Shown in pieces: positions 24,648 through 36,475 of a stretch of DNA of 64,000 bases. The stretch lies in NCBI RefSeq assembly GCF_901709675.1, contig NC_051095.1:17906456-17970455 (forward strand). Direction: 5' to 3'. This stretch comes from Syngnathus acus. Taxonomy: Eukaryota > Chordata > Actinopteri > Syngnathiformes > Syngnathidae. The notes under the pieces are model-generated. The model did not search any database. It saw only the letters and a program-made list of their open reading frames with translations, and was not told where the DNA came from. How positions within the stretch are numbered: position 1 is the first letter of the stretch; each line of letters starts with the position of its first letter. Position numbers and translations under genes: made by a program.

Positions 24648-25007
24648 CCATCCATCCATCCATTTTCTGAACCGCTTAGTCCCCACGGGGGTCGCAGGAG
24701 TGCTGGAGCCTATCCCAGCCGTCATCGGGCAGTAGGCGGGGGACACCCTGAACCAGTTGCCAGCCAATCGCAGGGCACACAGAGACAAACAACCATTTGC
24801 ACTCGCACTCACACCTAGGGACAATTTGGAGTCTTCAATCGGCCTACCAAGCATGTTTTTGGGATGTGGGAGGAAACCGGAGTGCCCGGAGAAAACCCAC
24901 GCGGGGAGAACATGCAAACTCCACACAGGGAGGGCCGGAGGTGGAATCAAACCCGCACCCTCCTAACTGTGAGGCGGACGTGCTACGCAGTGCGCCACCG
25001 AGCCGCC
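24648..25007 (-). mobile_element. Full-length tRNA-derived SINE
   Basis: The copy reads from the reversed tail (CCATCCATCCATCC, then ATTTTCTGAACCGC) to the tRNA head ending CCGAGCCGCC, about 360 bp. The reversed B box is present as GGAATCAAACCC, with one change from the copy at 48867. It lies directly beside the MITE at 24469-24642 and is followed by TA repeats, so it inserted into a TA tract. The target duplication cannot be distinguished from the repeat. Confidence 0.95.
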
Positions 25008-25048
25008 TATATATATATATATATACACGTGTATATATATATATATAT

Positions 25049-25110
<62 letters not shown>
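25008..25110. repeat. Compound (TA)n-(GATA)n-(GA)n microsatellite
   Basis: TA repeats (25008-25049) containing ACACGTGT pass into about three GATA units and then roughly 24 GA units. Confidence 0.97.
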
Positions 25111-25111
<1 letters not shown>

Positions 25112-25673
25112 TTACCCTTTAAAAAGTTCTATTCAATTTCACATACAATACTGTATGTATTTCAAGGTTTCCCCGCTAATTAGATGTGACTTCTGGGAAG
25201 CATGTGAAAGAATTATACAACTGATCGTGAAAGTTTCATTTTTAATTTTTTATTTTAGTTTTTAAATTGAAACTCTCCACAGCTCAATCTTTAGAGATAC
25301 AAACTAACTGAGTCATTTACTGTTAACCACTTTGTTTTATAACTAATATTTAATCTAGTTTGCCAGCATTCTCAATTAAAAACTTGTATTTTTTATAGGC
25401 TATAAATGCTAGCTCATTACTATTGTAATTACAGTGGTTCATTACAACAATAAATTTATTTACACACTACTTGTAACCAGCAAGCTGATTTCCATACCAG
25501 CTGATGACACTTGAAACTACAGTAATGCGGTTCTCTGACAGCCACATGTATGCTGGTTCAGTGGTTATGTAAAAAATACTGTATAGAATATTTATATAGA
25601 AAATACTTCAGACGTGAATAGGACAAAAATCTGCCACTGGTGTTGGTTATATGAGGCCTCATAAATACATGTT
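25111..25673. other. No recognisable gene or repeat
   Basis: AT-rich sequence with no named element. Confidence 0.4.
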
Positions 25674-26020
25674 TGGAGGTGAATGTCCACCCATCCATTT
25701 TTTATAACACTTGTCCTCACGGGGGTTGCGGGCATGCTGGAGCCTATCCCAGCAGTCATCGGGCAGTCGGCGGGGGACACCCTGAACCGATTGCCAGCCA
25801 ATCGCAGGGCACACAGAGACGAACAACCATCCACACTCGCACTCACACCTCGGGGCAATTTGGAGTGCTCAATCAGCCTACCGTGCATGTTTTTGGGATG
25901 TGGGAGGAAACCGGAGGGCCGGGAGAAAACCCACGCGGGCACGGGGAGAACATGCAAACTCCACACAGGGAGAGCCGGATGTGGAATCGAACCCGCACCT
26001 TCCTAACTGTGAGGCGGATG

Positions 26021-27024
26021 TGCTAACCCAGGGTCCGGCAACCCAAAATGTTCAAAGAGCCATTATGGCCCCCCCCAAAAAAAACATACCTGTCTGGAGC
26101 CGCAAAATTCATAAATAATTTAAAGAAAAATAGTGGTATCAATTTGATCATTTCTTCTTGCGGCCTGTTAGAGTTCACGTACCTGCGTAGCATTCGATAT
26201 CGATCACGACTCATCCATCGCAGGCAATTGAGAAAGCTGGAGCTGAATTGATGTCCTTGATCTGCTGATCGGTGATATTGTTTGTGCGGAGAGGCATGTC
26301 TTTAATTTTCTGAATGATCCCGGTTTTGTTTTTGAAGTCCGAAAATAGGCACTCTGATATTTTAATGAATGAATCCTTCATGAACTCGCTATCGGTGAAT
26401 GGTTTTCCGCGCTTTATTATCTCCCGGCTGCAACAAAACTTGCAGTAGTAGAGTTTGGAGATGCAATCCACTTCTTGAAACTCTTTTTTCGGTCCTCAAA
26501 TTTCTCCACCAGCACTGCAATTGCTCCTTTTCTCTCAGTTGCAACTGGGTGATCGGCAGCAAATCTAGCATGCTTTAGCTGAAAATGTCGCTCCAAATTC
26601 CTCCTCTTGTTATTTGACAACTTCTCATTGATAATCAAACATGCAAGTAATGCGTCAGCATTGGCAATGAAAGCAAAAAGTTCCGTCCATTTTTTCTTAA
26701 AGCCTCTGTTCTCATCAGCAATCTTTCTCTTTTTGCCTTTTGAATCCATAGCTGTGCTGTGCCGCAGGCTATGACGCAATTTTGCTCTTTGGCGTCATTC
26801 TTAAATTTGGTATTTTTAATATATTTACAACTACATACATTTTTAAAGCATAAGAATTCTTGTGTCATGATAATCATCTAAAAACCATATTTAAAAAAAC
26901 AACAACAAAAATCTTATTTTTCCATTTTCACGCATTTTTGCAAAAAGTCCAGGGACCCGCTAGGGGCGTGCTAAAGAGCTGCATGCGGCTCTGGAGCCGC
27001 AGGTTGCCGACACCTGTGCTAACC
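26021..27024 (-). mobile_element. hAT element inside the SINE, 8-bp TSD
   Basis: The element at 26029-27016 (988 bp) begins CAGGGTCCGGCAACC and ends with the near-complementary GGTTGCCGACACCTG. It is flanked by the perfect 8-bp repeat TGCTAACC (26021-26028 and 27017-27024), which also forms part of the SINE head. It encodes a broken hAT transposase of the type related to GTF2IRD2 and ZBED proteins. A full element would be several kilobases, so most of the catalytic domain has been deleted. Confidence 0.94.
26211..26779 (-). pseudogene. hAT transposase remnant (BED finger and N-terminal part)
   Basis: The upstream frame (26779 down to about 26440) begins a few codons before MDSKGKKRK. It includes a BED-like zinc-finger region with EKLSNNKRRNLERHFQLKHA, in which the second cysteine of the usual CxxC pair reads as isoleucine (CLII). 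A frame shift near 26440-26470 leads to the second frame, with EIIKRGKPFTDSEFMKDSF, IIQKIKDMPL and DINSAPAFSIACDG. The last motif is where family members continue with their first catalytic region, but the sequence is deleted from there. Family members bind transposon ends and cut DNA; this copy cannot. Confidence 0.85.
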
Positions 27025-27055
27025 AGTGTGACACCGTACCGCCCTGGAGGTGAAT

Positions 27056-28111
27056 AATCTCAATGAAATAAATATCTTCGATGACAAACAAGTGAACAAT
27101 TTGAAATTCATGTATCATTCAGGTATCATTATCTTAAGGAGTGGTAGTAAACCTCTGAAGAAATATGATGATTACCATCAACAGTCCAGTTCTGTATGTT
27201 TGTAATGTTAAAATAAAAAAGGATCAAGAAAAACAATCCTGAGAAAAGATGACACATTGACTGATCATCATTATACAGAGAGAGAAAAGTAAAATACAAT
27301 TCACATCACATGTGTACAATACCAATAGCTATCAAGCACACTCGCTATTGTATGTCGCCATAAGTAGTTTATTGTTGTTTTGGCGTTTGTTTTCTTGCAT
27401 TTTTTGATTGTTTCAATCCATATGAACCATGCAAAAAAAATTCTGTTGGAGTTACCAAGCCAACTCCTTTCAGAAGTTTCAATTATGGTGACTTTCGTTT
27501 TCTCCATCACATTTCAAAAGCTGAAATAGACATGAAATATGTGATTATGTCCTCGGAAAAAGTGAGCTGCCTCTTCATAATCGCTTACAGTGATACTCAT
27601 TGCCCAGGATAAGGACATTCATGTATCAATTTTGAAAGTAAAGTCAGTACAACACTGGAACAACCTTTGACTCAAAAGATTTGAGTACTTCAGCAGCAAC
27701 ATTCTGTTAGGAGTGTGTACTTTGTGATTCAACAGCAGTTGTGTGGTCAACACGAGTTGGTCCACTCTATTACAAAAATTGGTCCCTGAAGCAACAATAG
27801 TTGGAAACTCCATGCATGAAGAATGTGCACACTACAGCTCACTTGGCTGAAAGCCCGTAGTCGTGGCGGTCTAACTGGAGCATGAGCAAATGTGAGCTAG
27901 TCTCCTCCACTACATGACGAGAGCATAAAAAAATTGAGGATGCATTAAAGGAGATAGGCTTGAGAAAATGTTACATAATGTTCAACTTTCTATGACAAAT
28001 CAGTTTACATTGTTATTCGGTACAGTACAGTGATTGTTTAAATACTGTCTATGATTTTGTCATTGTATCTGTTAATTGCTAATTGATACTGTACTTTGCA
28101 CTGTGATTGCT
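27056..28111. other. No recognisable gene or repeat
   Basis: No supported exon or named element. The sequence is AT-rich and unique-looking. Confidence 0.4.
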
Positions 28112-28180
28112 CAAAGTCAGCTGGAATATGCTCCAGCTCACTTGTTACACTAATTGCTTATGAAAATGGATGAATGAGTG
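28112..28180 (+). mobile_element. Decayed tRNA-SINE 3' fragment
   Basis: The phrases GTCAGCTGGAATATGCTCCAGC, split across a few changes, and GCTTATGAAAATGGATGAATG match the end of the SINE body (CTGGGATAGGCTCCAGC ... AAAATGGATGGA). Only about 70 bp remains. Confidence 0.6.
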
Positions 28181-29332
28181 GTATTTTGCATAATTGCCAA
28201 TTTATACCAAAATCCACAATAGTTATCCATCCATAGCTAAAAAGGCTTTTAGATTTAAAACACTTTGTTTTTTTTTATTGTTTCATTGACAATTCTTGTT
28301 TATTAATTCAGACAAGCTTGTTATCTAGAGGCTTGCCTCAATCTTGGTGCAAGTCCAATCCAGAGTTGTTTGTTACAGCGCCCACATTCATCCGTACGAA
28401 GCACATTCAAAAAATTGTATTCACTGTTGTTCCAAAGGTCTTATACCATCCTTGAAATAAATGACTAAGAGCTATGTCTAATTGTGTCCTTATAGTTTAT
28501 CAGAGTGAGAAAGACTGTAAAATAGCTCTACTGTATTTTCGTGCAGTGGGAGGCGGTGCAACCCCCCTGTCCAGACATAATAAATAACCCATGCACTTGA
28601 GTTGAAAAGTGATATCAAACAACATGAATCAGCACTACCCCATAGAGTGTCCAGCTCATCCACTTTTAAAACATCAGCAAATACAAAGTCATACAGTCAA
28701 GGCATTGTTTAACTTATATCGCATAAACAGTTTGGTTTGGTGCGTTTGAGGCAATTAGTTTCAATTCACATAAATCTTTATTCGCCTTGAACATTCAGAA
28801 AATTAAATTATTTGGTTGTTGGTTCTGGGTAGAAATTTACCCTAGCTACAACAACCAAAGACGGTAAATGTATCAGATATACTGGGTCAAGCAGTTAATT
28901 GACCTCACGGGCAAGAAGCTTCATTAAAAGTGTTGCTAATTTCCCGGAAATGAACTTGAGATGAAGAAGCTGATGTGAGCCAATATCTTGACACCAGAGT
29001 GCAGGGAGGGTCAGGAACCGAACTGTGAGCTACACTACACCAACGCACTTAACATCACTGTACTAATGTTCTGAGACCGAAGGTAATGTGAAAGATGTGT
29101 AAGTTGGTTAATTTTTAATGTTACTTTGAACACAATTCTGAAATTATCTTCATCATCACCATCAAACTCTGGCACTTTGCTCCATTACGCTCTTTGCAAG
29201 TACATGCAGGTCATTTGAGATTTCTTGATATTAATGATGGCGTCTCACTCAACTGCTATCCCCCCATCACATATTTCACAAATCCTGTAAAACAAAGGGT
29301 ATTAACACAAAACACCAAAGAGAATCAGATCA
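28181..29332. other. No recognisable gene or repeat
   Basis: AT-rich sequence with no identifiable exon or element. Confidence 0.4.
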
Positions 29333-29580
29333 AGTCAAGACAAGTCAAGTTTATCTGTTTAGCATTTAATCACAAACGAGTCTCCAAAAGCTTCACAAGT
29401 CCAAACTCAACAAATATTAGTGGCATTCTCTGATCTCAAGCTCCCAACTGGGTAAGGATAAACTCCAAACCCTGAATTGGAAAAAAAAAAAAAAAAAAAA
29501 AGAAGAAACCTTAAAAAAGGACCACAGATGCGGGAATCTCCCTTCCAGGATGTCCAGGCTGCAATGGATACAGAGTGGCC
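29333..29580 (-). mobile_element. L2-type LINE 3' UTR, antisense
   Basis: The segment opens with reversed tail pentamers (CAAGTCAAGACAAGTCAAGT). It continues with the complement of the L2 3' UTR at 61500-61709: ATAAACTCCAAACCCTGAAT, AAACCTTAAAAAAGGACCAC, AGATGCGGGAATCTCCC and GGCTGCAATGGAT. An A-run of 21 bases (29481-29501) has expanded inside it. Coding sequence is not recognisable beyond about 29580, so the copy is 5'-truncated or eroded. Confidence 0.8.
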
Positions 29581-30767
29581 GACGTTTATCTCATGATGTG
29601 AGGCAATTTTTACTTGAACAGGATGCGACCCATTCAATAAGATGATCGATAAAGAGTTCTCCCTAGTAACGTGGTCCACTGCAGATCTTGTCCCGGTCAG
29701 TCGGTGCAGAATCCCTACAGCAACTGTATCAGATTTAGTCATTGTTACGTTGCACCTTTGACTGAGTCTAATTTCCACAGGTATGGCACCCAGACTACTG
29801 GAGCCCAGATAGAGAGTGAATTAGAACCTGTAGACCTTTTTAGCCTCTTCAAACAAAAGGGGGGTGTCCATTTCAGGGCTTGGTCCATACCCCCAGAAAA
29901 AAGCAGGAGTTTCTTTGACAACCAAAACATAATGAACTCCTCAACAAACTCTATCACAAAACAACAGATTGAGTTTTTCTTTGAGTCAGTTATTGTATCA
30001 ATGCTAGATTGTGAAAGTACCATGGGAAAAAACCCCTGCATTGATTATCTTTGGCCTACAATCTTAAAGAGGGATACTATTATTTGAAAGCACACACAAT
30101 TCTCGTGGGCTAGGTATGCTCACACATGAATTTGTACATGAGCTATGTAGCCCAAGAGCACGGCAAAAAGAGACGAACCTCTAAATAAGGCTACAATTGG
30201 TGCATAAACAGAATATTTTACAAATGTGGATCATTGTTATGAACAACCAAGAGGTGCAGAACGATTGGTGATTGGTGGAGAGTGTTGCCCGCATCTAATG
30301 ATCCATTAGACTATTTTGCTGAGCAACGATACGAGAGCCTTTAAACACCGCGGAGCAGTCACGGGTAGTAAATTAGGGAAATCAGCAGCCGCAGATTTCC
30401 ATTCTATGAGTTCAGCCGAACAAATTGAAAACTATTAAAATACCCTGGGCCATAGCAATACAATGTTTGCTTGCTTTCCAGCATGAAACAATGTCAACGG
30501 GATATGCCACACGGTATTTAAAATGTCTTACATCAAAGCTATATTTTCTTTTAATAACAGTTCTCAATTGGATGTTCCTAGATCACCCCTTACATTATGG
30601 TTTACCATTTAAATCCTCCTTCGAAGACTGAAAAGTGAGCACTTTGTGCCTCTTGCTGCTTCAAGCTTATACTCTGTTGCTGGAGCCTCTAAAGCTCTGG
30701 CGTAATCTTTACGTGTTTTGTGTGTGTTTGCATGAAGAAAACCTTGAGAGATGAATGTCAGTCAAAT
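29581..30767. other. No recognisable gene or repeat
   Basis: A 138-residue open frame (29671-30087, plus) overlaps the edge of the LINE fragment and has no recognisable motif. I treat it as chance. The remainder is unannotated AT-rich sequence. Confidence 0.35.
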
Positions 30768-30794
30768 AATATATATATATATATATATATATAT
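30768..30794. repeat. (TA)n microsatellite
   Basis: About 13 uninterrupted AT/TA dinucleotides. Confidence 0.9.
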
Positions 30795-31500
30795 GATTTT
30801 TTTTATTTCCAATGGTTGGTGTTGCCATACCAACCTATTGTGGTCTGACTTGGGTCTGTTCTGGTTTGATTTAGCAATGCTCTCATTAGAGAAAAAGCTG
30901 ACCCGGGTGCTCGCTCGAGTTTCAGCAATGAAGTAAATGAATATTCAAGGGCTTTGTAATGAATTTATTTTAATTTTCTTTATACAACTCATATGCTCTG
31001 TACATAATTTGTGACAAATGAAGAGAGAGATGCATTTGAATAATTTTTGCTGCAATAAGTGTAGTATGAAAAAAACTGAAATCACATAAATCTCAATATC
31101 AGCTCAATGAAGCCATTGGCATGATTCTTCATTAAATAAAGTTGAAACAGCATATTCTTCAATATATCTACTTAGTGCTTTGGATGTTTGTTTTTTTTTG
31201 AAGAGCATCTTACCCCTTATTTACTGTAATATTTGGCCTAATGACAGCAACAAAATATTTGCTGGCCATCAAATTTATAACCCCAAATTTACGATGCCCA
31301 AAATGTTAAAAGTGGTATAAAAAAGCTTATGCTGATCCATGCTTATTAACTTTATTCCAATTAATCAATAATTCAGTCAGATGACTTTTCACATTGTTGC
31401 ATCAGAAATCTAGTAATAGAGAAAATCCTTGAAGTAGAAATAACTATGCATAAATATTTCATTGGATTCTGGGCACTATAAGTTTCCATATTCAGGCAGA
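30795..31500. other. No recognisable gene or repeat
   Basis: AT-rich sequence with no named element. Confidence 0.4.
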
Positions 31501-31506
31501 CTTGCC

Positions 31507-32055
31507 ATGGACATTAGGGAGGGTCTATGTCTCACTCTAATATCAAACTCTAAAAATATTTTAATAATAGAAGAAACAGTGCTTAGCTTTCAAATCGTCA
31601 AAGTGAGTTTCTATCAAAGGGGAAGCCAGAGAAAGCCCTTAAGTGTGAGGGAGATGGACAACTTTGGTCAGTGTCTACCCTGCCAGGCTGACATTTCCAT
31701 TCTCGTTTACTTGACAGACACCTATTGTTACTGGCGCATCTCGTTGTTTAATTCACAGCGTTCCACTGGAAGAACAGAGCATTTTTACACACAGATTTTT
31801 ATATCAGTCAAAGTCAGTTACCATTCTAAAGTCAAATCCGTATCCCGTGTTCAGAGCCAGCTGGCCTGCAGAGCAGAAAATTTGAATTTGGAAATCCACC
31901 GTCAGCCATGCAGTGGGAATAAAAGTGGAAATGTGGATACCGTTCTCATCTTTTTTCCACATTCAAGAGTGCAAAATACTCAATGTAAGTGGCAAAAGGT
32001 AGAATGGAAAAGGATAGCTAATGGAAACACTGTTTCTTCACGTATTCATCTTTAA
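31507..32055 (+). other. Open frame of 182 codons, probably chance
   Basis: This is the longest ATG-started frame of the window that does not overlap a known repeat. It reads MDIREGLCLTLISNSKN near its start and contains GQCLPCQADIS and RAENLNLEIHRQPCSGNKSG. I recognise no domain, signal peptide or transmembrane pattern. Its composition is that of translated AT-rich DNA, and no splice sites or promoter argue for it. A frame of this length can occur by chance in 64 kb, so I do not call it a gene. Confidence 0.15.
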
Positions 32056-33339
32056 AAAGAGAGATTGGCCATGTAGGCTGAAGCACTGCAGCGACACAGC
32101 CATCATGCCGGCTGAAATCCATTACAATAAAGTTACATTTAAAGAGATTATTTATTAATCTGACACTGAAAGGTGCAAGAAGCCTTGGTGGAAAAGACAC
32201 TGTCTTCTAGAAGTAGAGGATGTGAAGGTATAAACCTGAAAAAACTCTTTTCACCATGAATCTATTCAGGTTGGCTTCCATTGTTGCCTCTGTCAAAAGC
32301 TGTCAGACCCGAAACACTTCTGACAACAGTATCCTCCAGATACGTATGTACCCTCTCTGGTCTTGGACTTTTACAGATGAGAAACAGATGGTATGTCTTC
32401 GCTATAAGACATGAAGGGATATATTTCTACTTGCTTCAGTTGCTTTTGAAAAGTGTTTATCTGCATGAGTGTTTATTGGGGGTGGGGTAAATGGATAAAT
32501 GAGCAAGAGCTCACATTTACGTGGCTCTGGGGAGCTTTGAGACCAAATTGTTAGGATTTGCAGCGATTGACAACAAACAGACTTTTTAAAATGCAATTTA
32601 TTTGACAAAAGCCTTATTTTTATTTGGGAAAATATGTGATGCAGTACGCAGTACACAGCGTTAATTCAAACATAGTGCTCAAGCAAAAAAGCAGCACCGT
32701 GCAGCAGCCAAAGTGGAGCTATTTTTTGCTGACTTGTGCTTCTTAAAGTATTCTTAATCTTAACTAATAAAATGGCAGACATCACAGTGACCAAATTTGG
32801 TTTTGTTTCTACGTAATAAGATTTTTTTAAAGGAGTTGTGGGCGAGAAGGTTAAAGATTTTCAACAATGGTATTCCTAATGGCCTGTTTCTGCTCTGATC
32901 AGCAACTGTGGTGTGAATTTGGCTTTTAATTATTAGCAAATCATTGACCGTTAGCCTGACCCACTCTGTAATTAATGCACCATATTAAAAAATGACAAAC
33001 TAATAAATCACCCTGCTAGTAAACTGTTAAATTATCTGATTATTAACAGGAACTGCATGTACACACGCACAAATACACACGCAGACACACACACACATGC
33101 AAATATAAAACCAAACATTTTTCTTGTGAGAAGTTTAAAAATCTTTAAGATAAACACATGGAGTAGGCCAACAATCTAAAAATAAGTATATTCACTATGG
33201 AGAATGCGCATGTAGCCGTAGATAAAAGCAGATAAGAAGACTCTCCAAGATGTTCTTGGTCAACAACTGTTTCTTTGCACATACTCTATGCGGTTGGGAT
33301 GTTGACAAAAGTAAAATCATTTGCCTTTCTTAAAGGAAG

Positions 33340-33341
<2 letters not shown>
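32056..33341. other. No recognisable gene or repeat
   Basis: A short imperfect CA tract lies near 33061-33098. Nothing else is identifiable. Confidence 0.4.
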
Positions 33342-33397
<56 letters not shown>

Positions 33398-33413
33398 CAC
33401 ACGCACACACGCA
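33342..33413. repeat. (CA)n microsatellite
   Basis: About 72 bp of CA repeats with three CG interruptions in the final third. Confidence 0.97.
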
Positions 33414-35619
33414 AATAGCACGCATAGTAGAGATAAAAGACTTCCAGCCATGTGGCAAATGTTTTTAATCATTGGCATTCTGGAACAAATTCGGCAATTT
33501 ACATATCCTGTGCTTCTCTCTGAGCTATAAGGCAAATATTACACATGATGAGCAGCCACGGCGTCGACGGAATTAATAGACTTATGCTGTTGTCACTTGT
33601 GTTGCATTTCCACCAGCCTATGCGGCTTGTGAGGGAAGCCGAAGCAGATTAAATTTGATAGAGGAAAGAAAGGGAATAATATGCACACGGAGGCACAAAG
33701 AGAAATGATCTGCAGCCGAATTGTCACCAAATGGAATCACTGTATGTTGCTCAAAGTGATTTTGTTTCAAGTAATCTGAGAAATGCAGAGACGCTCGCTG
33801 GGCTTTGACATGACCGGATGTATTCATATAGCGTATGCCTGTGTTATGAATTTTGATTTTCATGTATTTTGTAAAAACAGGGTGTGAACAGTGGCTAGCC
33901 TGCTTTCACTGCCTAATGTGTTTTGTCTATTTGTAGAAATGCTTCCTCTCCTCTGTGCCCCATTTGTCAGTGAATCAGGATTCTCCCAGAGATCCAATAA
34001 ATAACACCAGTCCATCATTGAACAGATTAGGTGTCAGCTAACTTCCGCTCCGCCCCACGTGCCGTGTAGAAGCCTCAGGGGGCATGTGTCCCCAGAATGA
34101 TGGGTAATAAAAATGAATCATAGATGAAGGCCAGAGACAGGGTGCTACAGGAGGAGTCTTGATGCATTAAACAGGAACAGTCGATATGTCCTCTTGTGAT
34201 AATAGAGCATACAGGAGCTGCCGCCAAGCTATTTAACGCTTGTCAATCTAAACAGTAAAGGGTGGCGAGCTTCAGCGGCAACACTGAAAATGGTTCATTT
34301 GGGAAGTTAGGAATGAAAGTTGTACACTGCACATCTAAAAGTCAACTGAAAGTGTCAAAAGTTGTTTGTCGTTTGCTCAGCTTTCTCTAGGAAACAAGTA
34401 ATGACATTGGATCTCGTGTTGTTTGGCCCTTGACATCACCGACAAAGAAAGTACACATTTTCTTGTTAGCGCTGTAGCTAAAAAAAACACTATGTAACGA
34501 AGTGCTACATGATAAATTATGCTGCCTCGACTTAACCCATCTTTGGAATAAATTGCCTCAGCGCTCATTGGCGGCGGTCATCACTGTAAGGAGCGCTTTC
34601 GATAAGCGTTCCACCTCTGTTAGGAATAATTACGTTCCACATACACTGTAACAATCTGCAAAGGCTGTTCATTCTCGAGTTTTTTTTTGTAGAATGTCAC
34701 TTGAAGCGTATTACATTGGTTCTCAGTGATGACATCTTTTGCAAAATGTGTCTCTTCTGCGGGAGTAAAATAAAATTGGTTATTTCAATCAAGAGTGTCA
34801 GATCCTGGTGGTTTGGCATCATAATATTAACATGGCGCATACTCGTTCAATCTTGCACCAAGAATCTGAGGCTGATGAAACAGGGAGACAGTCCATACTC
34901 ATCACTGTCAGAGAAAGTTGGCCTACCTAATAAATAGTGACATGTGAATGCCAAGTGCCCTCTGCCATACTTGCGCCTAGAAACAATTATTGACGTGCCG
35001 CAATCAAAAATATCCTGCTTAAGTGTCAAATACATCCACGAAGAAACACGAGAGCCAAGTATATGTGAGAGCACTGTGAGAGCTCCAGGCTCCATTTTCA
35101 GACAAACATTCAATATTAAGATTTCCATCCCTCATTTTGGGGTTTGAGATTCTCCTAGTTTGAAAAACTAAACTACGTAATAAAGGACTGGGAATGATAG
35201 TTATCGGTGCACACCTCAGCAAGAAATAGAAAACAAACCCTGGAAAGGTGCCAAATTTAGCATTTTGAGGATATTAGAATGCTGAACATTAATTTGTCCT
35301 ACACTTGTCCTGCTGTTTCCTCATTGTAATATTTAAAAGGAACTTATCACAGAAAAGTCATTTATTAAAAAAGAAATTAAATGGGAGCAAACAATTTTGA
35401 GACAGGTGGAATCAATTATGTCTGGTAATGAATTTGAATTGCTGGGTTACATGCTGACACTATTTGATATTCTTGCTGGACAGTGTGATGCCAATGTAAA
35501 GTCTTTTGACAATCACAATGACAATATTCATGTTACAGAAACACAGAGCAAACAAAGTTTAAAGGTACGATTGTGAAGCAAATGTAGATTTTTTAATGTG
35601 ACATATACTAGGTAGGCAC
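33414..35619. other. No recognisable gene or repeat
   Basis: No exon or named element could be supported. The stretch from about 33900 to 34300 is somewhat richer in GC and could be conserved non-coding DNA, but that needs an alignment. Confidence 0.35.
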
Positions 35620-36475
35620 TTTTGACTTGCACACAGTTCCAGGAAACTTGTAAGGACGAGTGTTCTTGTTGGACTTTTGCTTCTGCTACAGTGCCAATCA
35701 CTGACCTTGGAACATGTTATTCCCTTGACTTCCTTGTGTCTGTTGCCTGCCTCCCCCTAGGCTGCACCTGTGTCTACTCTTTGTCCGCTTGTATTTCCCT
35801 GCTCCCCGTTTCCTCCATTCATGTTTTACCAATCTACAATGCAGGGGTGGGTATAAGACAAAATTCTTATTTTTCATTCTCAGAGCATTTACCATATGTT
35901 TCGCATTATAAGTCAGGCATTTTTTCTTGTTTGTTTGGTCCTGCAACATACGCAGGTACAACTTTTATCTGTTAAAATTAGAGATTGATCTGGTATTCAG
36001 AATCCTTTCGTTTCTTAATCATGTTACTCTCTTTTGGTAAATACTTTTGATGCATTACTGACATTGGCAACTTGGCAGGTATGCACCAAAAGAAGAATGA
36101 ATGTGATGTATACAGTATCTATGTTTTTGTTTTTTTTCTTCATCATGATCCATTTTCAGACTGGTGAGACTTGTACTCCGGACCAACCTATAATTCAATA
36201 AATATGGTAAATATGTTGGGTTTTTTTTGCAGTCAACTTCTAGGCCTTGACATATGTTGATTGTCATTTGTGCATCTGTCGCTCGTGCTCCTGGTGAGAC
36301 ACATTTTGTCAACACTTCAAAATGTCATTTTGGTCTTGGTTCTCAAGCACTGTTGTTTGCTATTCATTCTGTTAATAAATCCTTTCAGTTCCCAGCCTGT
36401 GCTTCCTGACTTGCATGCTTGCCAGCACTTGTGTGGCTTTGCTTTTATCCACCATGCTCGATTCTGACAGGTAAT
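35620..36475 (+). mobile_element. Possible eroded LTR, split by a MITE
   Basis: The left part (35620-35889) reads CTTGGAACATGTTATTCCC and TTCCTTGTGTCTGTTGCCTG. The right part (36240-36475) has GTTAATAAATCCTTTCAGTTCCC and ends near CTCGATTCTGACAGG. The pyrimidine-rich texture and AATAAA followed by TTCTGACAG resemble the R-U5 end of fish Gypsy-type LTRs. No TG...CA ends or target duplication were fixed, so this is a weak call. Confidence 0.3.
35890..36209. mobile_element. Degenerate hAT-like MITE
   Basis: The left end TACCATATGTTTCGCATTAT and the right end, read inward as TACCATATTTATTGAATTAT, are eroded versions of the ends of the 174-bp MITE and of the element at 63281. GACTTGTACTCCGG also matches their subterminal repeat. 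The copy is about 320 bp. It lies between two parts of a possible LTR, which would make it a later insertion. Confidence 0.6.

Larger units (their letters stand above)
25674..27055 (-). mobile_element. tRNA-SINE interrupted by a hAT element, with 11-bp TSD
   Basis: The SINE (minus strand) occupies 25685-26028 and 27025-27044. It is bounded by the perfect 11-bp direct repeat TGGAGGTGAAT (25674-25684 and 27045-27055). The tail starts CCACCCATCCATTTTTTATA. The head resumes after the hAT insertion with AGTGTGACACCGTACCGCCC. Removing the hAT element and one copy of its target duplication restores a SINE of about 364 bp, like its relatives. The order of events is therefore clear: SINE first, hAT later. 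Confidence 0.93.

Noticed and set aside
24621-25054. Overlapping frames of 60-110 residues, repeated at 25592-26026 and 48803-49244
   Set aside because: They are translations of the same tRNA-derived SINE in both directions, not related proteins.
29671-30087. 138-residue open frame
   Set aside because: It has no recognisable domain, partly overlaps the antisense LINE edge, and has no supporting promoter or splice sites.
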